A stretch of DNA of 64,000 nt from Microbacterium oleivorans (lineage in GTDB: Bacteria > Actinomycetota > Actinomycetes > Actinomycetales > Microbacteriaceae): assembly GCF_013389665.1 (NCBI RefSeq), contig NZ_CP058316.1, forward strand, positions 2,046,001-2,110,000, in the 5' to 3' direction. A program made the translations under genes and the position numbers. Positions within the stretch are counted from its first letter, which is position 1, and each line of letters begins with the position of its first letter. Below, in pieces: positions 26,551 to 34,712 of this stretch. A model generated the notes under the pieces. That model was not told the DNA's origin and did not search any database. It saw only the letters and a program-made list of their open reading frames with translations.

Positions 26551-26684
26551 TTGTCTGCGCGCACTCCAGCACGCAGTACGTACCCACTCCCCATCACAGG
26601 TCGGAAACGGCCGGATGAGGCGCGGGTGCAGACAAGGGATCTTGGGTGGCACCGTCCGGTGTCACGGTACTAAGGAGAATCACT
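26551..26684 (+). ncRNA. Structured 5' leader of the ribosomal protein operon (candidate cis-regulatory RNA)
   Basis: TTGTCTGCGC (26551-26560) can pair with the GTGCAGACAA region (26626-26635), closing a domain of about 85 bases. That domain holds an inner CCCCATC/GATGAGG stem around GGTCGGAAACGGCC. A second hairpin, ACCGT..ACGGT (26651-26669), stands just before the AAGGAG ribosome site. Such leaders in ribosomal-protein operons often mediate autoregulation by one of the products. No Zur box is visible. Folding was judged by eye. Confidence 0.45.
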
Positions 26685-26921
26685 ATGGCAGCAGTGTGCC
26701 AGGTGACCGGAGCTGTTCCCGGCTTCGGTCACAACATCTCGCACTCGCACCGCCGGACGAAGCGCCGCTTCGACCCGAACGTGCAGAAGAAGACCTACTA
26801 CGTTCCCACGCTTGGTCGCAAGATCACGCTGAACGTCTCGGCTAAGGGCATCAAGGTCATCGACGCCCGCGGCATCGAGTCGGTCGTCAAGGACCTCCTC
26901 GCGAAGGGTGTGAAGCTCTAA
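26685..26921 (+). CDS. rpmB: 50S ribosomal protein L28, zinc-free (C-minus) form
   Basis: 78 residues: [28 protein letters not shown] and [21 protein letters not shown]. Only the first of the four zinc-ribbon cysteines is left (CQVT), so this is the C-minus type that works without zinc. AAGGAG lies nine bases before the ATG. In several actinobacteria this form is encoded with C-minus L33 and S14 and made under zinc starvation; here the same trio is near the zinc importer, but it may also be the only L28 of the cell. Confidence 0.95.
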   Translation: MAAVCQVTGAVPGFGHNISHSHRRTKRRFDPNVQKKTYYVPTLGRKITLNVSAKGIKVIDARGIESVVKDLLAKGVKL

Positions 26922-27091
26922 TGGCGAAGAAGGCTCAGGACGTCCGTCCGATCATCAAGCTCCGTTCGACCGCCGGTACGGGGTACACCTACGTGACGCG
27001 CAAGAACCGTCGCAACAACCCCGACCGCATCGTGCTGAAGAAGTACGACCCGGTGATCCGCAAGCACGTCGAATTCCGAGAGGAGCGCTGA
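26921..27091 (+). CDS. rpmG: 50S ribosomal protein L33, zinc-free (C-minus) form
   Basis: 56 residues: [20 protein letters not shown] and [23 protein letters not shown]. The zinc-ribbon CxxC pairs of the C-plus form are absent. The ATG shares a base with the L28 stop (TAATG), so translation is coupled. Confidence 0.95.
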   Translation: MAKKAQDVRPIIKLRSTAGTGYTYVTRKNRRNNPDRIVLKKYDPVIRKHVEFREER

Positions 27092-27095
27092 TCGC

Positions 27096-27401
27096 ATGGC
27101 CAAGAAGAGCAAGATCGCGCGCAACAACCAGCGCGAGGTCGTCGTCGCCCGGTACGCCGAGAAGCGTGCCGAGCTGAAGAAGACCCTCGTCGACCCCGAA
27201 GCGACCGACGAGGCCCGCGAGGCCGCCCGCGTCGGCCTGCAGAAGCTCCCCCGCAACGCTTCGCCGGTGCGCGTCCGCAAGCGCGACGCCATCGACGGTC
27301 GCCCCCGTGGCCACCTCTCGAAGTTCGGCATCTCGCGCGTTCGCTTCCGCGACATGGCGCACAAGGGCGAGCTGCCCGGTGTGACCAAGTCCAGCTGGTA
27401 A
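27096..27401 (+). CDS. rpsN: 30S ribosomal protein S14, long zinc-free form
   Basis: 101 residues, the long S14 type without the CxxC zinc module of the short form: [20 protein letters not shown], then [21 protein letters not shown] and the C-terminal [24 protein letters not shown]. It starts four bases after the L33 stop, and a strong terminator follows. Confidence 0.95.
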   Translation: MAKKSKIARNNQREVVVARYAEKRAELKKTLVDPEATDEAREAARVGLQKLPRNASPVRVRKRDAIDGRPRGHLSKFGISRVRFRDMAHKGELPGVTKSSW

Positions 27402-27412
27402 GCGGCCTGCAC

Positions 27413-27465
27413 CACAGCACCGAAGCCCCCGTTCCGAGTCCGCTCGGGGCGGGGGCTTCGCTGTG
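27413..27465 (+). terminator. Rho-independent-type terminator after rpsN
   Basis: A long hairpin pairs CACAGC..CGAAGCCCCCG..CCGAG with CTCGG..CGGGGGCTTCG..CTGTG. The stem is over 20 bp with small bulges; there is no T-run, as is common in this GC range. Confidence 0.8.
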
Positions 27466-27510
27466 CCCGATCGCGAGACGGTGGGCCGCAGTTGCGTCTA
27501 CGGTCGAGGC

Positions 27511-27645
27511 ATGGATATCTCGTCGATGATCATGGGCGCCAGCATCGCCTCGGTGATGTGGATCGCCTTCGTCCCGTGGTCGAAACTGCGCCGGTTGCGT
27601 GAACTCGACGCTGCCCGCGGCGCGGCCGACGCCGACGCCGACTGA
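27511..27645 (+). CDS. Small single-pass membrane protein, unknown
   Basis: 44 residues starting MDISSMIMGASIASVMWIAF, a hydrophobic helix, then a basic WSKLRRLREL segment and an acidic Ala/Asp tail. TACGGT (27499-27504) lies six bases before the ATG, matching the leaderless pattern of this genome and favouring this start over an upstream in-frame ATG. It ends two bases before the esterase gene, so the two may be cotranscribed. No family recognised. Confidence 0.55.
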   Translation: MDISSMIMGASIASVMWIAFVPWSKLRRLRELDAARGAADADAD

Positions 27646-27647
27646 TC

Positions 27648-28721
27648 GTGCCGCTGGATCCGTTCTTCGCCGAGCGCCTGCGCACCCATCGCGTCTACCT
27701 GCTGCGTCAGGCGTGGCGGTCGCTCCGGTCGGGTGTGACGGCACGGCTGCCCCGGCCCGGTCGCGACGGGCGGGGCGGGGCCTCGTCCGAGGTCGCCGCC
27801 GAGCCCGCCGCCGAGCCGAGGCGCGCCCTCTCGCCGCGTGAGCGTCACCGCCGGGCCGCGCTGAAGTGGGACCGACAGGAGCTCCGCACCGCGGGCACCC
27901 CCGGCCCGCCGATCGCGACGACCGAGTACCGGGTCGCCGTCGACGGCCACCCCGCCGTCCGGGTGCGCGTGTACCGCCCGAGCACCGCGACCGACGATGT
28001 CGCATCACCGGCGTGCGTGGTGCTCGGCGGGGGCGCGTTCCGGATCGGCGGCATCGACTATCCCACCGCGGATGCCGCGTGCCGACGCCGCGCCGAGGCA
28101 TCCGGTGTCGTCCTCGTGGCCGTCGACTACGCGCTGGCCCCCGAGCACCGCTACCCCACGCAGATCGAGCAGGCGTACGCGGTGTGGGACTGGATGCACG
28201 AGGAGGCGACGACCCTGGGCATCGACCCCGCACGCGTCGGCATCTCGGGGGCGTCGGCGGGGGGCAACCTCGCGGCCGTCCTCACCCTCATGAACCGGGA
28301 TCGTGCGCGGCATCCCGTCGCGGTGCAGATCCTCGAGGTGCCGGTGACCGACCTGACCGGGCGCTGGATCGACCTCCGGGCGACCTACGCCCTCGGCATC
28401 CCGGCCTTCGTCGCGCTCCGAGAGCTGGCGTCGGTCGCCCGGACGTATCTCGGCGACCGCTCGCGGGCACGCGAGTCGTACGCGTCGCCGATGCGCGCCG
28501 ACTCGCACGCCGACCTCCCACCGGCGGTCGTGCTGACCGCGGAGTACGACCCCCTGCGCAGCGACGGGGCCGCCTATGCCGCCGCGCTGCGCCGCGCGGG
28601 CGTCGAGGCGAGCGCGACCCGCTACCTCGGCGTCACGCACGACACCCCGCTCTACGTCGGGGTGCTGCCCGCCGCCCGCCGCTGGGAGGCCGAGGTCGTC
28701 GCCGCCCTCCGCCGCATCTGA
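27648..28721 (+). CDS. Alpha/beta hydrolase fold-3 (hormone-sensitive-lipase-type) esterase
   Basis: 357 residues. The oxyanion-hole motif is VVLGGGAFRIGG near residue 124 (normally HGGG; here LGGG, so one oxyanion residue differs). The nucleophile is in GISGASAGGN (near 203), the acid in TAEYDPLRSDG and the His in GVTHDTPLY. A VDYALAPEHRYPTQIE segment is typical of the family. No signal peptide; an Arg-rich N-terminus may be an interaction region. It hydrolyses short acyl esters; natural substrate unknown. GTG start two bases after the small membrane protein gene. Confidence 0.85.
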   Translation: MPLDPFFAERLRTHRVYLLRQAWRSLRSGVTARLPRPGRDGRGGASSEVAAEPAAEPRRALSPRERHRRAALKWDRQELRTAGTPGPPIATTEYRVAVDGHPAVRVRVYRPSTATDDVASPACVVLGGGAFRIGGIDYPTADAACRRRAEASGVVLVAVDYALAPEHRYPTQIEQAYAVWDWMHEEATTLGIDPARVGISGASAGGNLAAVLTLMNRDRARHPVAVQILEVPVTDLTGRWIDLRATYALGIPAFVALRELASVARTYLGDRSRARESYASPMRADSHADLPPAVVLTAEYDPLRSDGAAYAAALRRAGVEASATRYLGVTHDTPLYVGVLPAARRWEAEVVAALRRI

Positions 28722-28873
28722 TCCTCGCGTGCCCTCGCACCGCCGCGAGCGCAGCCGGCGAGCGCCAGCGGACGGTCGCACAGGCGCCCGAAATCGACTT
28801 TTTCGGCCGTTTCGACCCCGATTCGGGGCGACACGCGGGGTCAAAGAGGTCCCTCGAGCCCGGAAATCCGCGA

Positions 28874-28897
28874 GATTCCGCGGAATCCGCGTATATT
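28874..28897 (+). promoter_or_regulatory. hup promoter with a palindrome in the spacer
   Basis: TATATT (28892-28897) is a good -10. Directly upstream GATTCCGCGGAATC (28874-28887) is a perfect 14-base palindrome covering the -35/spacer region. The leader to the HU start is about 95 bases. The rest of 28722-28997 shows only short GC-rich inverted repeats (around 28795-28845). Confidence 0.55.
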
Positions 28898-28997
28898 CGG
28901 GACCGGTCGAACGACCAACCGGCGGGACGCGAGTCCCCCGGGAACCACCCAAGCTGTCGGCGGCGCGTCCGTCGTCCGCCGTCTGGAGGACAACCCT

Positions 28998-29285
28998 ATG
29001 GCTGACAAGTCCATCACCAAGACCGAGCTCGTCGCGAGCATCGCCAGCGCCACCGGTCAGAGCCAGGCCGCCGTCTCGGGCGTGCTCGACTCCCTCTTCA
29101 CGACCGTCTCCGAGGCCGTCGCCAAGGGCAACAAGGTCTCGATCCCGGGCTGGATCGCCTTCGAGCAGGTCGACACCGCCGCCCGCACCGGCCGCAACCC
29201 GCAGACCGGCGAAGAGATCAAGATCGCCGCGGGCAAGCGCGTCAAGGTGACCGCCGGCTCGAAGCTGAAGGCCGCCGTCAAGTAA
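28998..29285 (+). CDS. hupB: DNA-binding protein HU
   Basis: 95-residue HU-type nucleoid protein: helical N-terminus KSITKTELVASIASATGQSQ, the conserved turn KGNKVSIPGWIAFEQVDTAARTGRNPQTGEEI with the DNA-intercalating RNPQTGE arm, and a Lys-rich C-terminus. It lacks the long C-terminal Lys/Ala tail of mycobacterial HupB. A TCTGGAGGA ribosome site precedes the ATG and a perfect terminator hairpin follows. Confidence 0.95.
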   Translation: MADKSITKTELVASIASATGQSQAAVSGVLDSLFTTVSEAVAKGNKVSIPGWIAFEQVDTAARTGRNPQTGEEIKIAAGKRVKVTAGSKLKAAVK

Positions 29286-29300
29286 TCGACGACGATTCAC

Positions 29301-29332
29301 CGGAGGGGGATGCCGCGCGGCATCCCCCTCCG
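29301..29332 (+). terminator. hup terminator
   Basis: A perfect 32-base palindrome: CGGAGGGGGATGCCGC paired with its exact complement, 15 bases after the HU stop. Confidence 0.85.
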
Positions 29333-29398
29333 TCGTTCCCCCGGCCCAGCTGCGCCGCGGAACCCCCCGGACGGGACCTCGCGGTCAGCGGGCCGCCG

Positions 29399-29404
29399 TA
29401 GGCT
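29399..29404 (+). promoter_or_regulatory. -10 element of the CopD-CtaG gene
   Basis: TAGGCT exactly six bases before the GTG at 29411, no ribosome site; leaderless arrangement. Confidence 0.5.
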
Positions 29405-29410
29405 TGTCGG

Positions 29411-31384
29411 GTGGACTCCCGAGCGCAGCGCATCGCCGGTCCGGCGATCCTCGCCGTGTCGGCGGTCGTCGTCGCGCTCATCGGTCTCGCCGCGGGCGGC
29501 GGCGCCGCACCGCTGCAGCTGCTCGACCCCGGCCCCATCGTGAGGTGGGGGCTCCCGGTCATCAAGCTCGTCGTCAACCTGGCGGCGGCGGGAATGGTCG
29601 GCTCGCTCGTGGTGGCGCTGTTCGCGCTTCGCTCGGGCGAGCGTCCGTTCGATGCCGCCCTCGACACCGCGTCGATCTCGGCGGCGATCTTCACCGTCGC
29701 GAGCGCGGCGACCGCCTTCTTCACCTTCCTGAACCTGTTCGGCGCGGCCCCGAGCGCGGGCGCGGAGTTCGGCCAGCAGCTCGGGCGATTCCTGGTCGAG
29801 ACCGAGACCGGGCGCGCCTGGCTGCTGACCACGATCGCCGGCGCGGTGCTCACGGTGCTGACCTTCGCGGTGCGGGGCTGGACGACCACCCTCATCGTGG
29901 CGGTGCTCGCCGCGGCATCCCTCGTCCCCATGGCCACGCAGGGCCACTCCGGCGAAGAGGCCAACCACAACACCGCGGTGGTGGCGCTCGCGCTGCACAT
30001 CGTGGCAGCGGCGGTCTGGCTGGGCGGCCTGCTCCTGCTGGTCGTCATCAGGCCGGTCGTCGAGCGGGCCGACATGGTCGCCGTCGTGTCGCGGTACTCG
30101 AGCATCGCGCTGGCGGCCTTCGTCGTCGTGGCGGTCTCGGGCAGCGTCCGGGCGGCGGTCGGCATCGTCTCGCCCGAGAACCTCCTCTCGCCCTACGGTG
30201 CACTGCTGCTGGTGAAGGTCGTCGCGCTCATCGCGATGGGGCTGCTCGGCGCGATGTACCGCCGCCGCCTGATCGCCCGGCTCGCCTCGGCGGGTGCCGC
30301 ACGCATCTTCTGGCTGCTCGTGACCGTCGAGATCGCCTTCATGGGCATCGCGAGCGGCGCGGCCGCCGCCCTCGCACGCACGCCCCCTCCCGTGGACACG
30401 TCCCTGCCCGAGGAGCAGACGCCCGCCCAGATCCTCACCGGCGCCGTCCTGCCGCCCGAGCTCACCATCGATCGCTGGTTCACGATGTGGGACATCGACC
30501 TGCTCTGGGTCTTCGTCGCGGGGTTCGGGCTGTTCTTCTACCTCGTGGGTGTGTGGCGGCTGCACCGTCGCGGCGACCGCTGGCCGATCTACCGCACGGC
30601 GCTGTGGGTGTTCGGCCTGCTGCTGCTCCTGTGGGTGACGTGCGGTCCGATCAACGCCTACCAGGACTACCTGTTCAGCCTGCACATGGTCGGTCACATG
30701 CTGCTGTCGATGGCGATCCCGCTGTGTCTCGTGGCGGGTGCGCCGGTGACCCTGGCGGCGCGCGCCATCCGCAAGCGCGACGACGGCACCCGAGGCGGAC
30801 GCGAGTGGATCCTCTGGGCCGTCCACACGCCCTTCTCGCGGATCGTCACCCACCCGGCGTTCGCGTCGATCATGTTCATCGGGTCGCTCTGGGTGTTCTA
30901 CTACACCGACCTGTTCCGGTGGTCGCTGTACGACCACGTCGGGCACGAGTGGATGGTCGCCCACTTCCTGATCTCCGGCTACCTGTTCGTCCTCTCGCTC
31001 ATCGGCATCGACCCGGTGCCCTACCGGCTGCCCTACCCGTTCCGGCTGCTGACGCTCATCGCGGTGATGGCGATGCACGCGTTCTTCGGCATCGCCATCA
31101 TGATGTCGACGGGACTGTTCGCGGCGGAGTGGTTCGGGTCGATGGGGCGCACCTGGGGCGCGTCGCCCCTCGAGGACCAGTACATCGGCGGCGGCGTCGC
31201 ATGGTCGGTGGGGGAGATCCCCACCCTCATCCTCGCCATCACCGTGGCGATCCAGTGGAGCCGGTCGGATGATCGGATGCAGCGTCGGCGCGACCGCCAG
31301 GTCGACCGCGCCGGGGACGTCGAGCTCGACGAGTACAACGAACGCCTCGCCGAGATGGCGCGTCGAGACTCCGCCCGCCGCTGA
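29411..31384 (+). CDS. CopD-CtaG fusion: copper uptake / cytochrome c oxidase assembly membrane protein
   Basis: 657 residues with many helices. The N-terminal half resembles CopD (GHSGEEANHNTAVVALALHI and AAVWLGGLLLLVV near residues 178-212). The C-terminal half is caa3_CtaG type, with FSLHMVGHMLLSMAIPLCLVAG and YTDLFRWSLYDHVGHEWMVAHFL supplying His ligands. This fusion is common in actinobacteria and is thought to bring copper to the heme-copper oxidase. An acidic/basic cytoplasmic tail follows. It is the only oxidase-related gene in the window. Confidence 0.88.
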   Translation: MDSRAQRIAGPAILAVSAVVVALIGLAAGGGAAPLQLLDPGPIVRWGLPVIKLVVNLAAAGMVGSLVVALFALRSGERPFDAALDTASISAAIFTVASAATAFFTFLNLFGAAPSAGAEFGQQLGRFLVETETGRAWLLTTIAGAVLTVLTFAVRGWTTTLIVAVLAAASLVPMATQGHSGEEANHNTAVVALALHIVAAAVWLGGLLLLVVIRPVVERADMVAVVSRYSSIALAAFVVVAVSGSVRAAVGIVSPENLLSPYGALLLVKVVALIAMGLLGAMYRRRLIARLASAGAARIFWLLVTVEIAFMGIASGAAAALARTPPPVDTSLPEEQTPAQILTGAVLPPELTIDRWFTMWDIDLLWVFVAGFGLFFYLVGVWRLHRRGDRWPIYRTALWVFGLLLLLWVTCGPINAYQDYLFSLHMVGHMLLSMAIPLCLVAGAPVTLAARAIRKRDDGTRGGREWILWAVHTPFSRIVTHPAFASIMFIGSLWVFYYTDLFRWSLYDHVGHEWMVAHFLISGYLFVLSLIGIDPVPYRLPYPFRLLTLIAVMAMHAFFGIAIMMSTGLFAAEWFGSMGRTWGASPLEDQYIGGGVAWSVGEIPTLILAITVAIQWSRSDDRMQRRRDRQVDRAGDVELDEYNERLAEMARRDSARR

Positions 31385-31414
31385 GCCGTCCCGGTCGCAG
31401 ACCGCGCCGCCCGG

Positions 31415-32545
31415 CTACTCCTGGGCGGCGGAGACCTGGATGGATGCCGTCCCGTCGGGGAGGATCGTGATCTTCCCGGTGAGGAAGAACTCGACGTCCT
31501 CCGACACCTCGTTGAGTCGACCGTCGAACAGCGATCGGATCTGGACGTCGATGCGGGCGACTGCCCGCGTGCTCGGGATCGCCCACTGGGCTCCGTCGGG
31601 AACGACGCTGATCTCGGGGTTCTCCGTGATGGCCCACTGCGGCGCGCCCTCGACGCGGTTGCGCACGAAGAAGCCGAACGGGCATCCGGTGGGCTGCAGC
31701 ACCTGCTGCGTCGCGCACGAGTCGAGGAACTCGTCGACCCGCTCCTGCACCACGTCGACGAACTCGGGGGTGGGCTCGGTCTGCAGGTCGACGGGCACCG
31801 ACTTCTGCGGCGCATCGGAGAGCACCGCGACTCCGGCCGTGGTCGCCGTCGCGGTGTCGACGGCGATCGAGTACGCGCCGGGCGAGAACACGAGCATCGA
31901 GACGGGGACCAGCGGGTCGGCATCCACGCCCTCGGGGGCGACCTGTCGCGTGTCGAGCTCGAAGCCGTTGACCGTGAACCGCGTCGCCCCGCGCACGGTC
32001 AGGTCGATCGCCGAGAGGGGGCTGCGCGAGAAGCGCCAGGCCGGCGCGACACCGATCCACCCGTCCTGCCGCACGGCGAACTGCGTGCGACCGCGGTGTC
32101 CGTTCGCCAGGTAGGTCACCGTCACCTCGGTGACATCGCCGCGCGCCCGCTCGCCGATCACCGACACCTCCGACAGCGGCGCGAGCGCGGCGCGGCGCAG
32201 CAGCACCTCGGAGGCGCCCGCGGGCAGCTCGGCCTCGGCCAGGTCGGCCGAGTCCATCGCGACCCCGGGGATCTGCAGGGCGTCGGCGGCGCTACCCGTG
32301 CTCAGCAGCGACAGGTAGCGCTCGACGAAGGCGGCGGGGCTGTACAGCGCACGATAGACGGCGAAGCCGCCCACGCCGAGCCCTGCGATCACGAGGGCGC
32401 CGAGCAGTCCGAGCGCGGTCAGATCGACGGCGAGGCTGCGTCGACCGCGGCCGCGCGCGCGCCGTCGACCGCGGCCCGACGTGGCCGGCTCGGTCGCCGG
32501 CGCGTCGTCGGCCACGGCATCCGCCGTCGTCTGCGCTTCGTGCAC
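31415..32545 (-). CDS. Conserved single-pass membrane protein with extracytoplasmic domain, unknown function
   Basis: 376 residues: an acidic then Arg-rich cytoplasmic N-terminus (RGRRRARGRGRRS), one helix (about 44-68) and a large external domain. The external part contains VERYLSLLSTGSAADALQIPG (an NTF2/DUF-like motif), TVNGFELDTRQVAPEGVD and a Cys pair (DSCATQQVLQPTGCPFGFFV). It resembles actinobacterial envelope proteins of no known role. TAGACT lies six bases upstream of the GTG on this strand (plus positions 32552-32557). It converges on the CopD-CtaG gene. Confidence 0.75.
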   Translation of the reverse strand: MHEAQTTADAVADDAPATEPATSGRGRRRARGRGRRSLAVDLTALGLLGALVIAGLGVGGFAVYRALYSPAAFVERYLSLLSTGSAADALQIPGVAMDSADLAEAELPAGASEVLLRRAALAPLSEVSVIGERARGDVTEVTVTYLANGHRGRTQFAVRQDGWIGVAPAWRFSRSPLSAIDLTVRGATRFTVNGFELDTRQVAPEGVDADPLVPVSMLVFSPGAYSIAVDTATATTAGVAVLSDAPQKSVPVDLQTEPTPEFVDVVQERVDEFLDSCATQQVLQPTGCPFGFFVRNRVEGAPQWAITENPEISVVPDGAQWAIPSTRAVARIDVQIRSLFDGRLNEVSEDVEFFLTGKITILPDGTASIQVSAAQE

Positions 32546-32575
32546 AGGTCAAGTCTAGGAAGCCGCGCCTGTGGC

Positions 32576-32581
32576 TACCAT
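32576..32581 (+). promoter_or_regulatory. -10 element of the PIF1-like gene
   Basis: TACCAT six bases before the GTG at 32588. It is back to back with the -10 of the divergent membrane-protein gene (32552-32557); only 18 bases separate the two hexamers. Confidence 0.45.
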
Positions 32582-32587
32582 GAATCG

Positions 32588-33967
32588 GTGACCCTGCCGC
32601 CTCTCTCCGCCGAGCAAGAGGCCCTGTTCCGGCGGATCGAGAGCACCCGCGACCACGTCTTCGTCACCGGTCGTGCCGGAACCGGCAAGTCGACGCTGCT
32701 GCAGCACCTCGCCTGGAACACCGACAAGCAGATCGCGATCTGCGCGCCGACCGGGGTGGCGGCCCTCAACGTCGAGGGGCAGACGATCCACTCGCTGTTC
32801 CGGCTGCCGATCGGTCTCGTCGCCGACAGCGAGCTCGAGCAGTCCGAGCCGACGCGCCGGATCCTCAACGCGATCGACACGCTCATCATCGACGAGATCT
32901 CGATGGTCAACGCCGACGTCATGGACGCCATCGACCGATCGCTGCGTCAGGCGCGCCGCCGCCGGTCCGAGGCCTTCGGCGGCGTGCAGGTCGTCATGTT
33001 CGGCGACCCCTACCAGCTGTCGCCGGTGCCGCCGCGGGGCGACGAGCTGCGGTACATCCGCGACCACTACCGCTCGTTCTGGTTCTTCGACGCCCAGGTG
33101 TGGGCCGGGCCGAAGGCGGATGCCGGCGCCATCCGCTCGGACGGGCTGCTCGACCTCGGCCGGGTCGGGGCGCCGTTGCACATCGCCGAGCTCGGCGAGA
33201 TCCACCGGCAGTCCGACGCGGGCTTCAAAGAGATGTTGAACGCCGTGCGCTACGGGGTCGTCACCGCCGACGTCGCCGCCGCCCTCAATGCCGCCGGCGC
33301 GCGCACGCCGCCCGCCCCCACCGGCGATGAGCCCCCGGTCATCACCCTCGCCACGCGAAACGACGCGGTGAGCCGGATCAACCAGCGCCACCTCGACGCG
33401 CTGTCGGGCCCCGTGCAGACGGCGAAGGCGGATGTGAGCGGCGACTTCGGACGCGGGGACGCGTCGTATCCGGCCGACCCCGAGCTCCAGCTCAAGGTGG
33501 GGGCGCAGGTCATGTTCCTGCGCAACGATGTCGGCGGCTTCGGCGGCGACGGCCCGCGCTGGGTGAACGGGTCGATCGGAACCGTGACGCGGATCGCCGG
33601 ATCGTCGGTGCGGGTGGAGCTCGACGGCGAGGAGCACGACGTCGAGCCGACCGTCTGGGAGAGGTTCCGCTACGCCTACGACCCGGGTTCCCGAAAGCTC
33701 ACGCGCGAGATCGTGGCCGAGTTCACCCAGTTCCCGCTGCGGCTGGCGTGGGCAGTGACGATCCACAAGTCCCAGGGCAAGACCTACGACCGCGCGATCG
33801 TCGACCTGGGCAGCGGCGCGTTCGCCCCCGGCCAGACGTACGTCGCGCTCTCGCGCCTGACGTCTCTCGAGGGGCTGTACCTGTCGCGGCCGCTGCGTCC
33901 CAGCGACATCCTGGTCGACCATGACGTCCGCCGCTTCATGGCGGCCGTGCGTGCCGCCGGCATGTGA
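32588..33967 (+). CDS. PIF1/RecD2-like superfamily 1 helicase (AAA ATPase)
   Basis: 459 residues. Walker A FVTGRAGTGKSTLLQHL near residue 24, motif Ia CAPTGVAALNVEGQTIHS, Walker B LIIDEISMVNADV near 100 and motif III MFGDPYQLSPVPP. The C-terminal half has the SH3-like insertion (KVGAQVMFLRNDVGGFG) and motifs V/VI TIHKSQGKTYDRAIV and QTYVALSRLTSLEGLYL. This is the compact PIF1-like core without accessory domains. Likely a 5'-3' DNA helicase in replication or repair. GTG at 32588 is preferred because a nearer ATG runs into a stop. Confidence 0.88.
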   Translation: MTLPPLSAEQEALFRRIESTRDHVFVTGRAGTGKSTLLQHLAWNTDKQIAICAPTGVAALNVEGQTIHSLFRLPIGLVADSELEQSEPTRRILNAIDTLIIDEISMVNADVMDAIDRSLRQARRRRSEAFGGVQVVMFGDPYQLSPVPPRGDELRYIRDHYRSFWFFDAQVWAGPKADAGAIRSDGLLDLGRVGAPLHIAELGEIHRQSDAGFKEMLNAVRYGVVTADVAAALNAAGARTPPAPTGDEPPVITLATRNDAVSRINQRHLDALSGPVQTAKADVSGDFGRGDASYPADPELQLKVGAQVMFLRNDVGGFGGDGPRWVNGSIGTVTRIAGSSVRVELDGEEHDVEPTVWERFRYAYDPGSRKLTREIVAEFTQFPLRLAWAVTIHKSQGKTYDRAIVDLGSGAFAPGQTYVALSRLTSLEGLYLSRPLRPSDILVDHDVRRFMAAVRAAGM

Positions 33968-33994
33968 CCGCGGCCGCGGGTACGCCCGCGGTCA
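33965..33994. terminator. Bidirectional terminator containing both stop codons
   Basis: TGACCGCGG (33965-33973) pairs with CCGCGGTCA (33986-33994). The forward TGA stop is in the left arm and the reverse gene's stop in the right arm. An alternative inner stem, CCGCGGG-TACG-CCCGCGG, is also possible. Confidence 0.7.
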
Positions 33995-34648
33995 GGCGAC
34001 GGCGGAGGCCGCCTTGGCGCGGGCGAGGTCGGTGAAGAGGTCGGTGTTGAACCGGTAGGCCGCGAGCACCTCGTCGATGACCCGCTGCTGCTCGTCGGCG
34101 TCCCAGGGGGCGGCATCGAGCTGGGCGCGATAGCGGTCCTTGAACTCGGCGGGATCGGCGATGTCGCCGAAGATGTAGAACCCGATGCCGTTCGTCTCGA
34201 AGCCGAACCGGCGGGCCATGAGCTTGCCGATGAACAGCCCGCCCGAGAGGTCGCCGAGGTATCGGGTGTAGTGGTGTGCGACGAAGCCGCCGGGCCACGT
34301 GGCGCCCACCTCGCGGATGCGGGCGACGTACCGCTCGGTCGTCGGCAGCGGGCTGATCTGCTCGCGCCAGTCCGCGCCGAGGAGGAACTCGAGGTCCGCC
34401 TCGAGCGCCGGGAGTCGCGTGAGCTTGTCGCTGATGAACGTCGCCGCGACCGGGTCGGCCGCCATCCGGGATGCCGTGTCCTCCAGCGCCTCGTAGATGA
34501 ACCAGTGCTGCGCGACGAGGGCGATGTAGTCGTCGCGGGTGCCCTCACCTCGCATGAGGTCGGTCATGAATCCGGCGCCCTCGCTGCCGGAATGGGCGGA
34601 GCTGGAGCGTTCGCGCAACGCGGTCGAGAACGGGATGGCTTCGAGCAT
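33992..34648 (-). CDS. Biliverdin-producing heme oxygenase
   Basis: 218 residues. The proximal heme ligand is His19 (SSSAHSGSEGAGF) and the distal helix is YLGDLSGGLFIGKLMARRFG. It opens heme to biliverdin, CO and iron, releasing iron from host or environmental heme. The frame is open upstream, but ATG at 34648 matches the family. TACTCT sits six bases upstream on this strand, with a DtxR/IdeR-like iron box right behind it, so expression should rise in iron limitation. A DUF2470 gene lies immediately upstream on the same strand. Confidence 0.92.
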   Translation of the reverse strand: MLEAIPFSTALRERSSSAHSGSEGAGFMTDLMRGEGTRDDYIALVAQHWFIYEALEDTASRMAADPVAATFISDKLTRLPALEADLEFLLGADWREQISPLPTTERYVARIREVGATWPGGFVAHHYTRYLGDLSGGLFIGKLMARRFGFETNGIGFYIFGDIADPAEFKDRYRAQLDAAPWDADEQQRVIDEVLAAYRFNTDLFTDLARAKAASAVA

Positions 34649-34664
34649 GGCCCGAGAGTAGCAC

Positions 34665-34683
34665 TTAGGTACAGCTAACCTGA
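34665..34683. promoter_or_regulatory. DtxR/IdeR-type iron box
   Basis: TTAGGTACAGCTAACCTGA matches 15 of 19 positions of the classical TTAGGTTAGGCTAACCTAA site. It overlaps the promoter of the heme oxygenase gene. Confidence 0.8.
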
Positions 34684-34712
34684 AGCTTTTTCCGACGGCT
34701 GGATCGCCGATC

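Noticed and set aside
26545..26684. Zur box controlling the zinc-free ribosomal protein operon
   Set aside because: No AT-rich TGNNAN-type palindrome was found in the leader or promoter region.
29297..31078. 593-codon frame opposite the CopD-CtaG gene
   Set aside because: Composition is Asp/Glu/Arg/His-rich, as expected from reading membrane-protein codons backwards; no motif.
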